Part shown: positions 17,436 to 26,647 of the stretch, in pieces
How the letters are laid out: every line of letters begins with the position of its first letter
Numbering within the stretch: the first letter of the stretch is position 1
Source of the DNA: Mesorhizobium ciceri biovar biserrulae WSM1271
Lineage (GTDB): Bacteria; Pseudomonadota; Alphaproteobacteria; Rhizobiales; Rhizobiaceae
DNA length: 64,000 nucleotides
Direction: 5' to 3'
Assembly: GCF_000185905.1 (NCBI RefSeq)
Contig: NC_014923.1
Span: 5,107,501-5,171,500 of the forward strand
Made by a program: the position numbers and the translations under genes
Notes under the pieces: model-generated
Seen by the model: the letters and a program-made list of their open reading frames with translations, nothing else
The model's database searches: none
Told to the model about the DNA's origin: nothing

Positions 17436-17615
17436 ATGGATCGAATTGTGACACTGAACAGCCGCCAGGAGGCTGCCCTCCAGGCCCACGCCGAGGATTT
17501 CATTGCAGTCCACAAGGGTGATGTGATGAAAGCGCTCAAGGAAATGATCGTGCTCAACGGGCACCTTCAGGAACGACTTGACGCACTCACCCCGCAGCGC
17601 CGCGCGACGCGTTAG
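17436..17615 (+). CDS. Small protein (59 residues), first gene of predicted SOS operon
   Basis: The ATG at 17436 has a GGAGTA ribosome-binding site five bases upstream. The product is mostly helical (LQAHAEDFIAVHKGD, MKALKEMIVLNGHLQERL) with no signal or membrane segment. It resembles the next small protein in layout: both have a V-x-ALKxM/ALMxY helix followed by ELx-type residues, suggesting distant paralogy. No family is recognised. Its context is a predicted LexA-controlled operon next to an SRAP gene. Confidence 0.6.
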   Translation: MDRIVTLNSRQEAALQAHAEDFIAVHKGDVMKALKEMIVLNGHLQERLDALTPQRRATR

Positions 17616-17626
17616 GAGTAGGCACC

Positions 17627-17836
17627 ATGGGCACAATGCACTTCGACACCGAAGCCAAATCCGAACTGCACTCTGAAGCGGTGAAGCTGATCGCCCGCTA
17701 CGACAGCCCTCTTGAGACCGTGAAGGCGCTCATGGCCTACAACTGTGAGCTTGAGACCCAGATACTCGCCATCGCCCATCGGCATCCGGGGATAGTTTCA
17801 ATCGGGTACGATCCTACTCCGCCTGTGCTGGAGTGA
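17627..17836 (+). CDS. Small protein (69 residues), second gene of predicted SOS operon
   Basis: This gene starts 11 bases after the previous stop with the same GGAGTA ribosome-binding site six bases before the ATG. The helical segments ELHSEAVKLIARYDSP and TVKALMAYNCELETQIL parallel those of the upstream protein, so the pair may have arisen by duplication. There is no signal peptide and no known domain. A cytoplasmic regulatory or scaffold role is possible but is only a guess. Confidence 0.6.
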   Translation: MGTMHFDTEAKSELHSEAVKLIARYDSPLETVKALMAYNCELETQILAIAHRHPGIVSIGYDPTPPVLE

Positions 17837-17842
17837 CCTTCA

Positions 17843-18136
17843 ATGAGCCGCCTGATCTTTGCAGGAGAGCTTGAGAGCGCCGCCGACCAGATAGCGGACA
17901 TATCCCGCGCCGACCTTCAAATTGTACTTCGTAGGGCCGCCCTGATGCTTAGAAACGTCGCCGGTGTCGATCTGGGCACGAGAACAGACGAATTACTTTT
18001 TGGAATCGCAGCGGAGATGGAAGTTTCCAAGTCCGATTTGATCAAAACGATCGTCAGCGACTGGCTAATTGCCAATGCTTATCTGCCTGTTCCGCTAGAG
18101 CTTGACGAAGGCAACGAGACACCATTTAAAATCTGA
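17843..18136 (+). CDS. Small protein with ribbon-helix-helix-like segment (97 residues)
   Basis: The third gene of the small operon starts six bases after the previous stop; its ribosome-binding site GGAGTGA lies within the upstream gene's end. Residues 46-80 (RTDELLFGIAAEMEVSKSD, then LIKTIVSDWL) follow the ribbon-helix-helix pattern R-x-D..L..iA...vSkS-x-LI...v..wL, so it may bind DNA as a dimer. The N-terminal half is helical without a known domain. The 3' end lies 22 bases from the convergent epimerase gene. Confidence 0.55.
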   Translation: MSRLIFAGELESAADQIADISRADLQIVLRRAALMLRNVAGVDLGTRTDELLFGIAAEMEVSKSDLIKTIVSDWLIANAYLPVPLELDEGNETPFKI

Positions 18137-18158
18137 GCATGAAACCCGGCGTCTTCCG

Positions 18159-19184
18159 CTATGCCCGCGCAAAATACGCCTTGTACCACTCGACGAACCG
18201 CCCGACGCCCTCGGTCACTGTCGTCGTCGGGCGGTAGCCGACCGCCTGCTCCAGCGCCGAGGTGTCGGCGAAGGTATCGGGCACATCGCCGGGCTGCAGC
18301 GGCAAGAGTTCGACGATGGCTTTGCGGCCGAGCGCGTTTTCCAGCGCCTCGACATAGGCGGTCAACTTAACCGGGTTGTTGTTGCCGATGTTGAAGATGC
18401 GCCAGGGGGCGCTGCTTGTGGCCGGATCCGGACGGCTGGAGTCCCAGGCGGCATTGCCCGTGGCCGGGCTGTCGCTGGCACGGATCACGCCTTCGGCGAT
18501 GTCGTCGACATAGGTGAAGTCGCGCGTGTGGTTGCCGTTGTTGAACAGTTTGATCGGCTCGCCAGCAAGGATGTTTTTGGTGAACAGGAACAGCGCCATG
18601 TCCGGGCGCCCCCAGGGGCCATAGACGGTGAAGAAGCGAAGCCCGGTCGTCGGCAGCCCGAACAGTTGGCTGTAGCTGTGCGCCATCAGCTCGTTGGCGC
18701 GCTTGGTCGCGGCGTAGAACTGCAGCGGGTGGTCGGCCGGACGATGCTCGGAAAACGGCATGTCGGTGTTGGCGCCGTAGACACTCGAGGTGCTGGCATA
18801 GGTCAGGTGCGCGACGGCGCTGTTGCGGCAGGCCTCCAGCATGTTGGTGTAGGCGATGATGTTGCTTTCGACATAGGCGTGCGGGTTTTCCAGGCTGTAG
18901 CGAACCCCTGCCTGGGCGGCGAGATGGATCACCCGGTCGAATGCGTGGTCGGCAAAGCAGGCGTCGACCACGCTCTTGTCGGCGAGATTGCCGCGGATGA
19001 AATGGTAGCCGGCATTGGTCTTGCGGCTCGCCTCGTCCAGGAGCCGCAGTCTCGCCTCCTTGATTTCCGGATCGTAGTAGTCGTTGACGTTGTCGATGCC
19101 GACGACCTCGTCACCGCGCTCCAGCAGCCGCTTGGCTACGTGATACCCTATGAAGCCGGCCGCGCCGGTGACCAGAACCTTCAT
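18159..19184 (-). CDS. NAD-dependent epimerase, probable UDP-glucuronate 4-epimerase (LpsL-like)
   Basis: This 341-residue extended SDR has the NAD-binding TGAAGFIGYHVAKRL, IDNVNDYYDPEIK, catalytic YASTSSVYG and YAATKRANE (Tyr, Lys), and RFFTVYGPWGRPDMAL. The DNVNDYYDP and GPWGRPDMA segments are typical of UDP-glucuronate 4-epimerases (LpsL/Cap1J), which make UDP-galacturonate for LPS. The ATG at 19184 overlaps the TGA of a dehydrogenase remnant (TGATG), showing that it was once coupled to a complete UDP-sugar dehydrogenase gene. With that gene truncated, its current promoter and substrate supply are unclear. Confidence 0.85.
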   Translation of the reverse strand: MKVLVTGAAGFIGYHVAKRLLERGDEVVGIDNVNDYYDPEIKEARLRLLDEASRKTNAGYHFIRGNLADKSVVDACFADHAFDRVIHLAAQAGVRYSLENPHAYVESNIIAYTNMLEACRNSAVAHLTYASTSSVYGANTDMPFSEHRPADHPLQFYAATKRANELMAHSYSQLFGLPTTGLRFFTVYGPWGRPDMALFLFTKNILAGEPIKLFNNGNHTRDFTYVDDIAEGVIRASDSPATGNAAWDSSRPDPATSSAPWRIFNIGNNNPVKLTAYVEALENALGRKAIVELLPLQPGDVPDTFADTSALEQAVGYRPTTTVTEGVGRFVEWYKAYFARA

Positions 19185-19336
19185 CAGAAGCGCCCATCCG
19201 TGACATGCCTGGGAAACAGACCCTTGATGTCGTAAATGACGCCGGGGGTCTTGCAAAGAGCCTGCAGGCCGTCGACGCCCAGAGCGCGGAACTGCCTGTG
19301 GCCGACGGCCACGATAACGACGTCAATGTCCTTCAT
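19184..19336 (-). pseudogene. 3' remnant of a nucleotide-sugar (UDP-glucose type) dehydrogenase
   Basis: A 50-codon frame ends at 19184 and reads DVVIVAVGHRQFRALG, then GVIYDIKGLFPR and HVTDGRF. These match the extreme C-terminus of UDP-glucose / UDP-N-acetylglucosamine dehydrogenases of the TviB/Ugd class. An in-frame stop lies just upstream (19340-19342) and no earlier dehydrogenase sequence (Rossmann or catalytic Cys domain) is present. Its stop is fused to the epimerase start, the usual order of such a pair. The gene has lost everything except its last fifty codons. Confidence 0.75.
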
Positions 19337-19813
19337 TCCTCAGGTCCGGACAATTTTCCTCAAAGGCCACCCCCATCACCAGAATCCGACTGCCAACGAC
19401 CAAGAGCTACGACAGCGCGGCTGCTCCAGCAAGCATCTATTTCTCGGATCAACAGTGCGGGAACTTTTGATCAACAGCATTGCTTTATGCGATTGAAAAG
19501 ATACCGTCTGCAACGCACCAACGCCGAACGATAGGGCCAATAATGCGATGTAATTTCCAGCACCGCTTCGGCGATCAACCCCTTGGCAAGTCGCCTGGGA
19601 GCCGAGACAGATCGATCTAGAGAGCGGAGATATTGCGTTCCGAAGCAGCTGTATGTTGGTGTCGTCGGGACGGCAACCTAATCAGATGCGTATGGCCGGC
19701 GGAGGGTACCGATCATCGGCCATAAGATCGGCCAAACATCCGGGCAAATTCGAAATATATCTTTATAATTACGTATTTAGCAGAAGCCAAGATCGGCCAG
19801 ACATGGAAGAAAG
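19337..19813. other. AT-rich scar between two truncated genes
   Basis: About 480 bases lie between the dehydrogenase stump and the Fic stump. No convincing gene is seen. The stretch around 19740-19790 is clearly richer in A and T than the flanks. A 16-bp imperfect direct repeat (19724-19739 and 19789-19804) ends ten bases before the Fic homology. A 9-bp repeat gatcaacag occurs at 19447 and 19469. No transposase remnant or IS terminal repeats were recognised. Confidence 0.5.
19724..19804 (+). repeat. 16-bp imperfect direct repeat at the Fic truncation point
   Basis: The sequence aagatcggccaaacat (19724-19739) recurs as aagatcggccagacat (19789-19804), differing at one base. The second copy ends just before recognisable Fic sequence begins at 19814. 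This could mark a deletion or insertion junction. Confidence 0.6.
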
Positions 19814-20392
19814 CGTTTCAACTACATTCACCCGTTCCCCGACGGCAATGGCCGCGTCAGCCGTTTGATGAGCCACGCCATGGCCCATGAGGCTGGGATC
19901 GCCGCGCACGGGCTGTGGTCGATCTCACGCGGTCTAGCGCGCGGCGTGAAAAGCCGCACGGACTACAAGCGCATGATGGATCATGCCGATATGCCCCGCC
20001 AGGGTGATCTCGACGGACGGGGCAACCTCTCCGAGCGCGCACTCGGCGACTTTACGCTATGGTTCATGCAGGTGTGCATCGATCAGGTGAACTTTATGAC
20101 CGGCTTGTTCGATCTCGACACGCTCGCGAAGCGGCTGCGTCGCTACGTCGAGCGCAGTGGCCTCAAACCCGAAGCCGCCCGCCTCCTGGAGGAAGCGCTA
20201 ATGCGCGGCGAATTTGAACGCGGCGAAGCGTCTCGCATTAGCGGACTACCCGAACGCACGGCGCGTCGCGTGTTCAATGAGGTGATCGCGCTCGGTCTGT
20301 TGGCGTCGGAAACACCCAAAGGTCCGGTGTCGATACGCTTTCCGGCCAACGCATTGGATTCACTGTTTCCGAAGCTGTTTCCAGAAACCTAA
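19814..20392 (+). pseudogene. 5'-truncated Fic family protein
   Basis: From 19814 the frame reads RFNYIHPFPDGNGRVSR, the Fic catalytic motif HxFxDGNxxR, followed by the C-terminal half of a Fic protein including a winged-helix-like tail (GEASRISGLPERTARRVFNEV). Everything before the Fic motif, including the rest of the Fic core and any regulatory N-terminus, is missing: an in-frame stop at 19778 precedes a few unrelated codons. A TTG at 19865 could start a 175-residue fragment, but it would lack the catalytic His, so AMP transfer activity is not expected. Confidence 0.75.
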
Positions 20393-20449
20393 GTGTGATT
20401 ACTTGGCAGACGCCACGCTGAAATCCGCCAATCACCCCACGCCAGCCAA

Positions 20450-20467
20450 GGCTTGATTGCTCAAGCC
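20450..20467. terminator. Hairpin between convergent Fic remnant and bioY
   Basis: A perfect 7-bp stem (GGCTTGA / TCAAGCC) with a TTGC loop lies 18 bases past the bioY stop, with further CAGC/GCTG pairing outside. There is no clear T-run, so it is only a possible bidirectional terminator. Confidence 0.4.
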
Positions 20468-20484
20468 GCTGGTCTGCTCGGGCT

Positions 20485-21075
20485 TCAGCCGCGCTTGAGC
20501 AGCGTCCAGACGGCCGGCACCAGGCTTGCCGCGAGAGCCACCTTGATCAGGTCGCCGACGATGAACGGCACGACGCCGAACTGCCACGACTTTTCCGGAC
20601 CGATGAGCAGCGCCAGCCAGGCAAAGCCCATCGCCATCATGACGACTTCGCCAACCAGCATGGCGTTGAAAAGCTTGATCGGATGGCGGTCCCAGCCGCG
20701 ATCCGCCGCCCAGCCGACAATGGCCGCCATGACCACGAAGCCGGCGATATAGCCGCCGGTCGAGCCGAGCATGTAGGCAATGCCGAGACCCTTTTCAGGC
20801 GTGCTCTGGAAGACGGGGAAGCCCATGGCGCCCTCGGCCATGTAGAGCAGCAGGGTGGCGACGCCGAGACGCATGCCGAAAGCGGCGGCAATCAGCAGCA
20901 CGGCCAGCGTCTGCATCGAAATGTCGACCGGCCCGAGCATCACCTTGGTCTTGGCCGACAGTGTCAGCACAAGCGTTCCGGCGATGGCCAGGAAAAGCTG
21001 CGTTGCCAGCCGCGCCGCGCCGCTTTGCGGCAGAGCCAGAGAAACAAGCGGACGCATCGTAGTTGCAATTGCCAT
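20485..21075 (-). CDS. bioY: Biotin transporter substrate-binding S component BioY
   Basis: The 196-residue integral membrane protein has about six hydrophobic segments and BioY hallmarks: VDISMQTLAVLLIAAAFG, GAMGFPVF and GSTGGYIAGFVVMA. BioY is the S component of the ECF biotin transporter. No bioM or bioN lies beside it, so it may work alone, as reported for some solitary BioY proteins, or share an energising module elsewhere. It is divergent from the MBL hydrolase gene across a 117-base gap. No BioR-type operator was found by eye. Confidence 0.92.
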   Translation of the reverse strand: MAIATTMRPLVSLALPQSGAARLATQLFLAIAGTLVLTLSAKTKVMLGPVDISMQTLAVLLIAAAFGMRLGVATLLLYMAEGAMGFPVFQSTPEKGLGIAYMLGSTGGYIAGFVVMAAIVGWAADRGWDRHPIKLFNAMLVGEVVMMAMGFAWLALLIGPEKSWQFGVVPFIVGDLIKVALAASLVPAVWTLLKRG

Positions 21076-21192
21076 GGTATTTCCCCAATCCGATTGCCGC
21101 TACCAGATGTTCGCGGCCTCACATCCTCCTATATTGGCTTGCGTGTTATGCGGCAATCGGTTTTGCCGTTTCCCCAAACAAGGCACCGATGC

Positions 21193-22101
21193 ATGGCACT
21201 GAAGTTCGAGACCGGCTTCGACCCCCTCTATGGCCAGGGGGTGAGCGTCGCGCCCGATGTCCAGCGCATCACGGCCCGCAATCCAAGCCCTTTCACCTTT
21301 CACGGCACCAACAGCTACATAATTGGCCGCGATACGCTGGCGGTGATCGATCCGGGGCCGCATGACGAGGCGCATCTGCGGACCCTGCTCGAAGTGATCG
21401 CAGGCCGGCCAGTCAGCCATATCTTCGTCAGCCATACGCATCGCGACCACTCCCCGCTGGCGGCCCGGCTGAAAGAGCGCACCGGCGCCATCGTGCTGGC
21501 CGAGGGGCCGCACCGGCCGGCAAGAGCCCTGCACATCGGCGAGACCAATGCGCTCGACGCCAGTGCAGACATGGCTTTCGTTCCCGACATCGCCCTTTCC
21601 GACGGCGAGGCGGTCGATGGCGACGGCTGGTCGATCAGGACGGTTCTGACCCCGGGCCACACCGCCAATCATGCGGCATTCGCGCTGGAAGGAACCGGCA
21701 TCCTGTTTTCGGCCGATCATGTCATGGCCTGGGCAACCTCCATCGTCGCCCCGCCGGATGGAGCGATGGCCGATTACATGGCCTCGCTGGACCGTCTAAT
21801 CGACCGCGAGGACCGCTTGCTGCTGCCCGGACATGGCGGGCCGGTGACGGCACCGCGCGCTTTCATGCGCGGGCTGAAGACGCACCGCAAGATGCGCGAG
21901 CGAGCCATCCTGGAGCGGGTCAGAGAAGGCGACCGGACGATTCCCGACATGGTCAGGGCGATCTACAGGGATACCGATCCGCGGCTGCATGGCGCCGCCG
22001 GATTGTCGGTGCTTGCCCATCTCGAGGATCTGACGGCGCGCGGTCTGGTTGTGACCGATGCCGCACCGGCCATCGACGGCATTTTCACGCCGGCCGGATA
22101 G
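21193..22101 (+). CDS. MBL-fold metallo-hydrolase (LACTB2-like)
   Basis: The 302-residue product has the metallo-beta-lactamase zinc motif SHTHRDHSP (HxHxDH), downstream metal ligands in TPGHTANH and FSADHVMAW, and LLPGHGGPV. A C-terminal winged-helix-like segment (residues 240-300) is typical of the LACTB2 group, whose animal member is an endoribonuclease. The ATG at 21193 gives the natural N-terminus; the long upstream extension of this frame runs antisense through bioY and is rejected. The substrate is unknown. Confidence 0.85.
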   Translation: MALKFETGFDPLYGQGVSVAPDVQRITARNPSPFTFHGTNSYIIGRDTLAVIDPGPHDEAHLRTLLEVIAGRPVSHIFVSHTHRDHSPLAARLKERTGAIVLAEGPHRPARALHIGETNALDASADMAFVPDIALSDGEAVDGDGWSIRTVLTPGHTANHAAFALEGTGILFSADHVMAWATSIVAPPDGAMADYMASLDRLIDREDRLLLPGHGGPVTAPRAFMRGLKTHRKMRERAILERVREGDRTIPDMVRAIYRDTDPRLHGAAGLSVLAHLEDLTARGLVVTDAAPAIDGIFTPAG

Positions 22102-22132
22102 GCAACGCAGCCCACTGCCAAGTGCCCGTGCC

Positions 22133-22918
22133 TCACTCGGCCGGCGCGGCGCCAACCTGACCGGCGACTTCCTGGTCGAGCTCGGCAAGGAAATCGACAA
22201 TACGCGCGGCATTGTCGCCAAGGTCGTAGCGACCGTAGCGGGACGCCGACCGCATGTCGACGATGACCGTATCGCCATCGTCCGTCACGCGGATCGCCAC
22301 ATCGGCGGGAAGGCCGATCACGAAGCCCTTGGCGACGGCGGTGATGGTCACCTCGCTTTGCCCGGCGAGATCAGGATAGGGTTCCGATAGATCCCAGTCG
22401 CGCCGGTCGAGTACGGTTTCGACGGCATTGACGACAGTCTCGAACGGCAGGTCGTAGCTGCGTGCGCTGACCAGCGGATAGCTATCGGTCTGCAGCCGCT
22501 GTTCCCCAGGCGTCGACGGCGCAAGCACGTTCATATCCTTCTTGCGGTCGCTCACGTCGAGCGCCGGCGGTTCGTCGAAATCCGTCGAGATGTCCCTGAG
22601 CGGCGGATAGATCGTCGCCCAGTAGGCGGCGACGCCGTAGGGTGCGAGCACCAGCAGCGCCAGCAGCGCGCCGACCGTCAGGTCGCGACCGCCGCGGTCG
22701 CCGAAATTCCAGAGCCGCGAAAAGGCAAACCCGGCAAACAACAGCGCCATCGCCGCCAGCAGCGCGACAATGCCGAGCACCCACAGAAAGACAGGTGTTT
22801 CGACGAGATCGAAGCGATGGCCGACAAAGACCGTCAGCAGCAGCACCAACGAAAAAGCGGCCGTGCGCCGCGACCATCCGGCCGCCCTCGACGTTTGCCG
22901 TTCAGGAATACTTGCCAT
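22133..22918 (-). CDS. DUF1499 domain membrane protein
   Basis: The 261-residue protein has three hydrophobic segments near the N-terminus (FSLVLLLTVFVGHRF; FLWVLGIVALLAAMALLF; LLALLVLAPYGVAAYW) and a C-terminal DUF1499 domain (residues 135-255, with TDSYPLVSARSYDLPFE and DMRSASRYGRYDLGDNA). The domain is presumably periplasmic. The ATG at 22918 is preferred to a GTG at 22933. It converges on the MBL gene with a 31-base gap. Its function is unknown. Confidence 0.8.
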   Translation of the reverse strand: MASIPERQTSRAAGWSRRTAAFSLVLLLTVFVGHRFDLVETPVFLWVLGIVALLAAMALLFAGFAFSRLWNFGDRGGRDLTVGALLALLVLAPYGVAAYWATIYPPLRDISTDFDEPPALDVSDRKKDMNVLAPSTPGEQRLQTDSYPLVSARSYDLPFETVVNAVETVLDRRDWDLSEPYPDLAGQSEVTITAVAKGFVIGLPADVAIRVTDDGDTVIVDMRSASRYGRYDLGDNAARIVDFLAELDQEVAGQVGAAPAE

Positions 22919-22998
22919 CGATTGCCGCACCACCCCAACCCGAACGGAGACTTAGAACCTTTTTGCGATGCCATGAAGCCGAAACATGCGACATCGCG

Positions 22999-24627
<1,629 letters not shown>

Positions 24628-24809
24628 TCGGTCCTCCCTCACGCTTTTGCGTTGTGCTTTTTGTCCCATTGTGGAGCGAACCGACGGATTGTCCAGCCGC
24701 CAATACGGCCGAGCACTGCATTGGGAACAACCGCCACAATCCGGCCATCGTCGGCGTTAAGCTTCGTTAACGGGCAAAGGGGTGCGATTGGCGACTGAAA
24801 GAGGTTCGC

Positions 24810-25166
24810 ATGGACGCGCAGCTCGACGACAAGGCTCTCGAGAGTACGCTTGCCGAAAGTCTGGCCGATCTGGTGCCGGACACAAAGACTGTTTCCGAAG
24901 ATGAATTTGTTGAAGTTGTCGGCGGCGCGCTGGAAGCGGTCGGCGGCACGTTGCTGTTCAAGATGTGCGTCCAGAACCAGGGCGAGGACCAGCACGTCGC
25001 AGCCGCGTCAGTCGGCGATGGCGGAAACCGCCAGTTCCTGCTGCTCACCTTGCCGACCGGCGGTGGTTCCCTGAAGGTCGAGACCGTATCGAGAAGCAGC
25101 AACCCGGTCGCCGGTATTGCTGCCGCCTATGCGGGTCTCATGGACGTGTTCAAGGCCGCTGCCTGA
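24810..25166 (+). CDS. Conserved hypothetical protein, 118 residues
   Basis: An ATG at 24810 follows an AAAGAGG ribosome-binding site. The product is acidic and soluble, with a helical start (ALESTLAESLADLVPD) and a beta-rich core containing GGTLLFKMCVQNQGED and LTLPTGGGSLKVETVS. There is no signal peptide, membrane segment or recognised domain. It is divergent from the acyl-CoA synthetase gene with a 182-base gap. The codon pattern looks like that of neighbouring genes, so it is probably real. Confidence 0.6.
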   Translation: MDAQLDDKALESTLAESLADLVPDTKTVSEDEFVEVVGGALEAVGGTLLFKMCVQNQGEDQHVAAASVGDGGNRQFLLLTLPTGGGSLKVETVSRSSNPVAGIAAAYAGLMDVFKAAA

Positions 25167-25313
25167 CAGCTGACGACAAGTATCGAGGATATTCGGAGGC
25201 GCGATCCGGCAGTGCCGGCCTGGGCAGGTGTTTGCGTGTTGCATGGCGACGGCAGGCCTTGAACAATGCGTTTGCGCGACACATCTCAAAGTCGACGCAA
25301 GGAGAGCCGCCGC

Positions 25314-25703
25314 ATGGATCAGATCGCCAACCCCGCACCCGGTTTCCAACGCAACCCGGACAAAATCATCACCATCGAGCCCTATGCCGGCACCGTTACC
25401 GTGCGCGCCGGAGACGTGGTCATCGCTTCAACAGCGAAGGCCAAGGTGCTGACCGAAGCTCCCTATCCGGCGGCCTTCTACATTCCGTTCGCCGACATCG
25501 ATTTCGGCAAGCTTGGCCGCACCGACCACTCGACCCATTGCCCCTACAAGGGCGATGCAAGCTATTGGAGCGTGCTGCCTGCCGGCGAGACCGGCCAGAA
25601 CGCCATGTGGGCCTATGAACGGCCTTTCGACGAGATGGCTGAAATCGGCAACCACGGCGCATTCTACGCCAGCAAGGTCACGATCGAAGCCAAACCGGAC
25701 TGA
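25314..25703 (+). CDS. DUF427 domain protein
   Basis: The 129-residue protein matches DUF427: VRAGDVVIASTAKAKVL, PYPAAFYIPFADIDF, HCPYKGDASYWSV and WAYERPFDEMAEI are the conserved blocks. The ATG at 25314 is preceded by AAGGAGAG, making the upstream in-frame ATG at 25266 unnecessary. DUF427 proteins are small soluble beta proteins of unknown role. Confidence 0.88.
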   Translation: MDQIANPAPGFQRNPDKIITIEPYAGTVTVRAGDVVIASTAKAKVLTEAPYPAAFYIPFADIDFGKLGRTDHSTHCPYKGDASYWSVLPAGETGQNAMWAYERPFDEMAEIGNHGAFYASKVTIEAKPD

Positions 25704-25738
25704 GCCAACGCCGAAGCGGGATACGCTCGGCTGGCCAC

Positions 25739-26479
25739 TCACTCCGTGGTGCCGTTATTGCCGATGCCCTCGGCATCGTCGAGCCGCACAAAGGTCAAGC
25801 CCTTGGCCTTGAGCGCCAGCAGCCCCTGCACCACGCCTTCGCCTGCCGCATGGGTCGGCTGGTTGATATGCGAGATAATGACGTCGCCGTCCTTGGCCGC
25901 CGCGATGCGCCGCGCGGTTTCCTTGGCGCCGAGCAAGGAGCCGCCGTCGCCGTTTATCGAGAATCCCGCGACCTTGAAGCCAAGCTTGCGGATCATGGCG
26001 ATTGCCGACGGGCTGTATTCGGCGGTTGCGCCACGAAACCATTTCGGCGCCGGCTCGCCGGTCCCGGCAAGAGCGGCGGCCCCCGATTCGACCTCGGCCA
26101 GCACCGCATCCGGGCTGCCGGCGCTGCGGATGCCGTAGATTTTCCGCGGCGTGTCGACCGCCGGGATGTGGTGACCGCCGTGATTTTCCAGTTCGAACAG
26201 ATCGGGATGCGCCCGCATGATCTCGACGGCGGCGGCGTTTCGCTTCAGCCAGATGCCGGTCACGAAAATGGTGGCGGGGATCTTGTTGTCCACCAGCGCC
26301 GAAAGGATCCGGCTGTCGGTCTGTCCGCCGCAGGCATCGAGCGTGAGTGCCACACGGCCGGCGCCGCTCGCCTGCGGCCTGATGTGCAGCGTCGGCTCGA
26401 CGAGCGGCGCGGCATGGCCGGCGGATGCCATCGCCAACGACATGGCGATCATCCAGAGATTTTTTTGCAGCAGGCGCAT
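25739..26479 (-). CDS. Polysaccharide deacetylase (NodB-homology) protein, probably periplasmic
   Basis: The 246-residue protein has a signal peptide (MRLLQKNLWMIAM then an SAGHA cleavage region) and a NodB-type core: ALTLDACGGQTD (motif 1), ENHGGHHIP (motif 2 metal His), KWFRGATAEYSP (motif 3) and DVIISHINQP (motif 5). Motif 1 has TLDACGG where many members have TFDDG, so the second Asp is replaced, as in some divergent families. The expected activity is deacetylation of a periplasmic N-acetylated glycan. Start 26479 is chosen for the signal peptide; longer in-frame starts exist at 26503 and 26521. Confidence 0.8.
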   Translation of the reverse strand: MRLLQKNLWMIAMSLAMASAGHAAPLVEPTLHIRPQASGAGRVALTLDACGGQTDSRILSALVDNKIPATIFVTGIWLKRNAAAVEIMRAHPDLFELENHGGHHIPAVDTPRKIYGIRSAGSPDAVLAEVESGAAALAGTGEPAPKWFRGATAEYSPSAIAMIRKLGFKVAGFSINGDGGSLLGAKETARRIAAAKDGDVIISHINQPTHAAGEGVVQGLLALKAKGLTFVRLDDAEGIGNNGTTE

Positions 26480-26647
26480 CAAACCGATTTCCTGACCCGT
26501 CATTTCAAGCAGGCATCCCAAAGACCCGCATGAAGGCGGAAATCAGGATGATGCATAGCAGAAAAGCGCTCCACGCGACAATGTGACCGTGCCTGTGGCG
26601 AAGGGGTCATTCCACCGCGTCGAGAGTCGTGCATGCGACCCATGATC

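Noticed and set aside
20683..21192. N-terminal extension of the MBL hydrolase frame through bioY
   Set aside because: It is antisense to bioY; the hydrolase fold begins at the ATG at 21193.
21076..21192. BioR operator or riboswitch before bioY
   Set aside because: No TTAT-type palindrome or known riboswitch core could be identified by eye.
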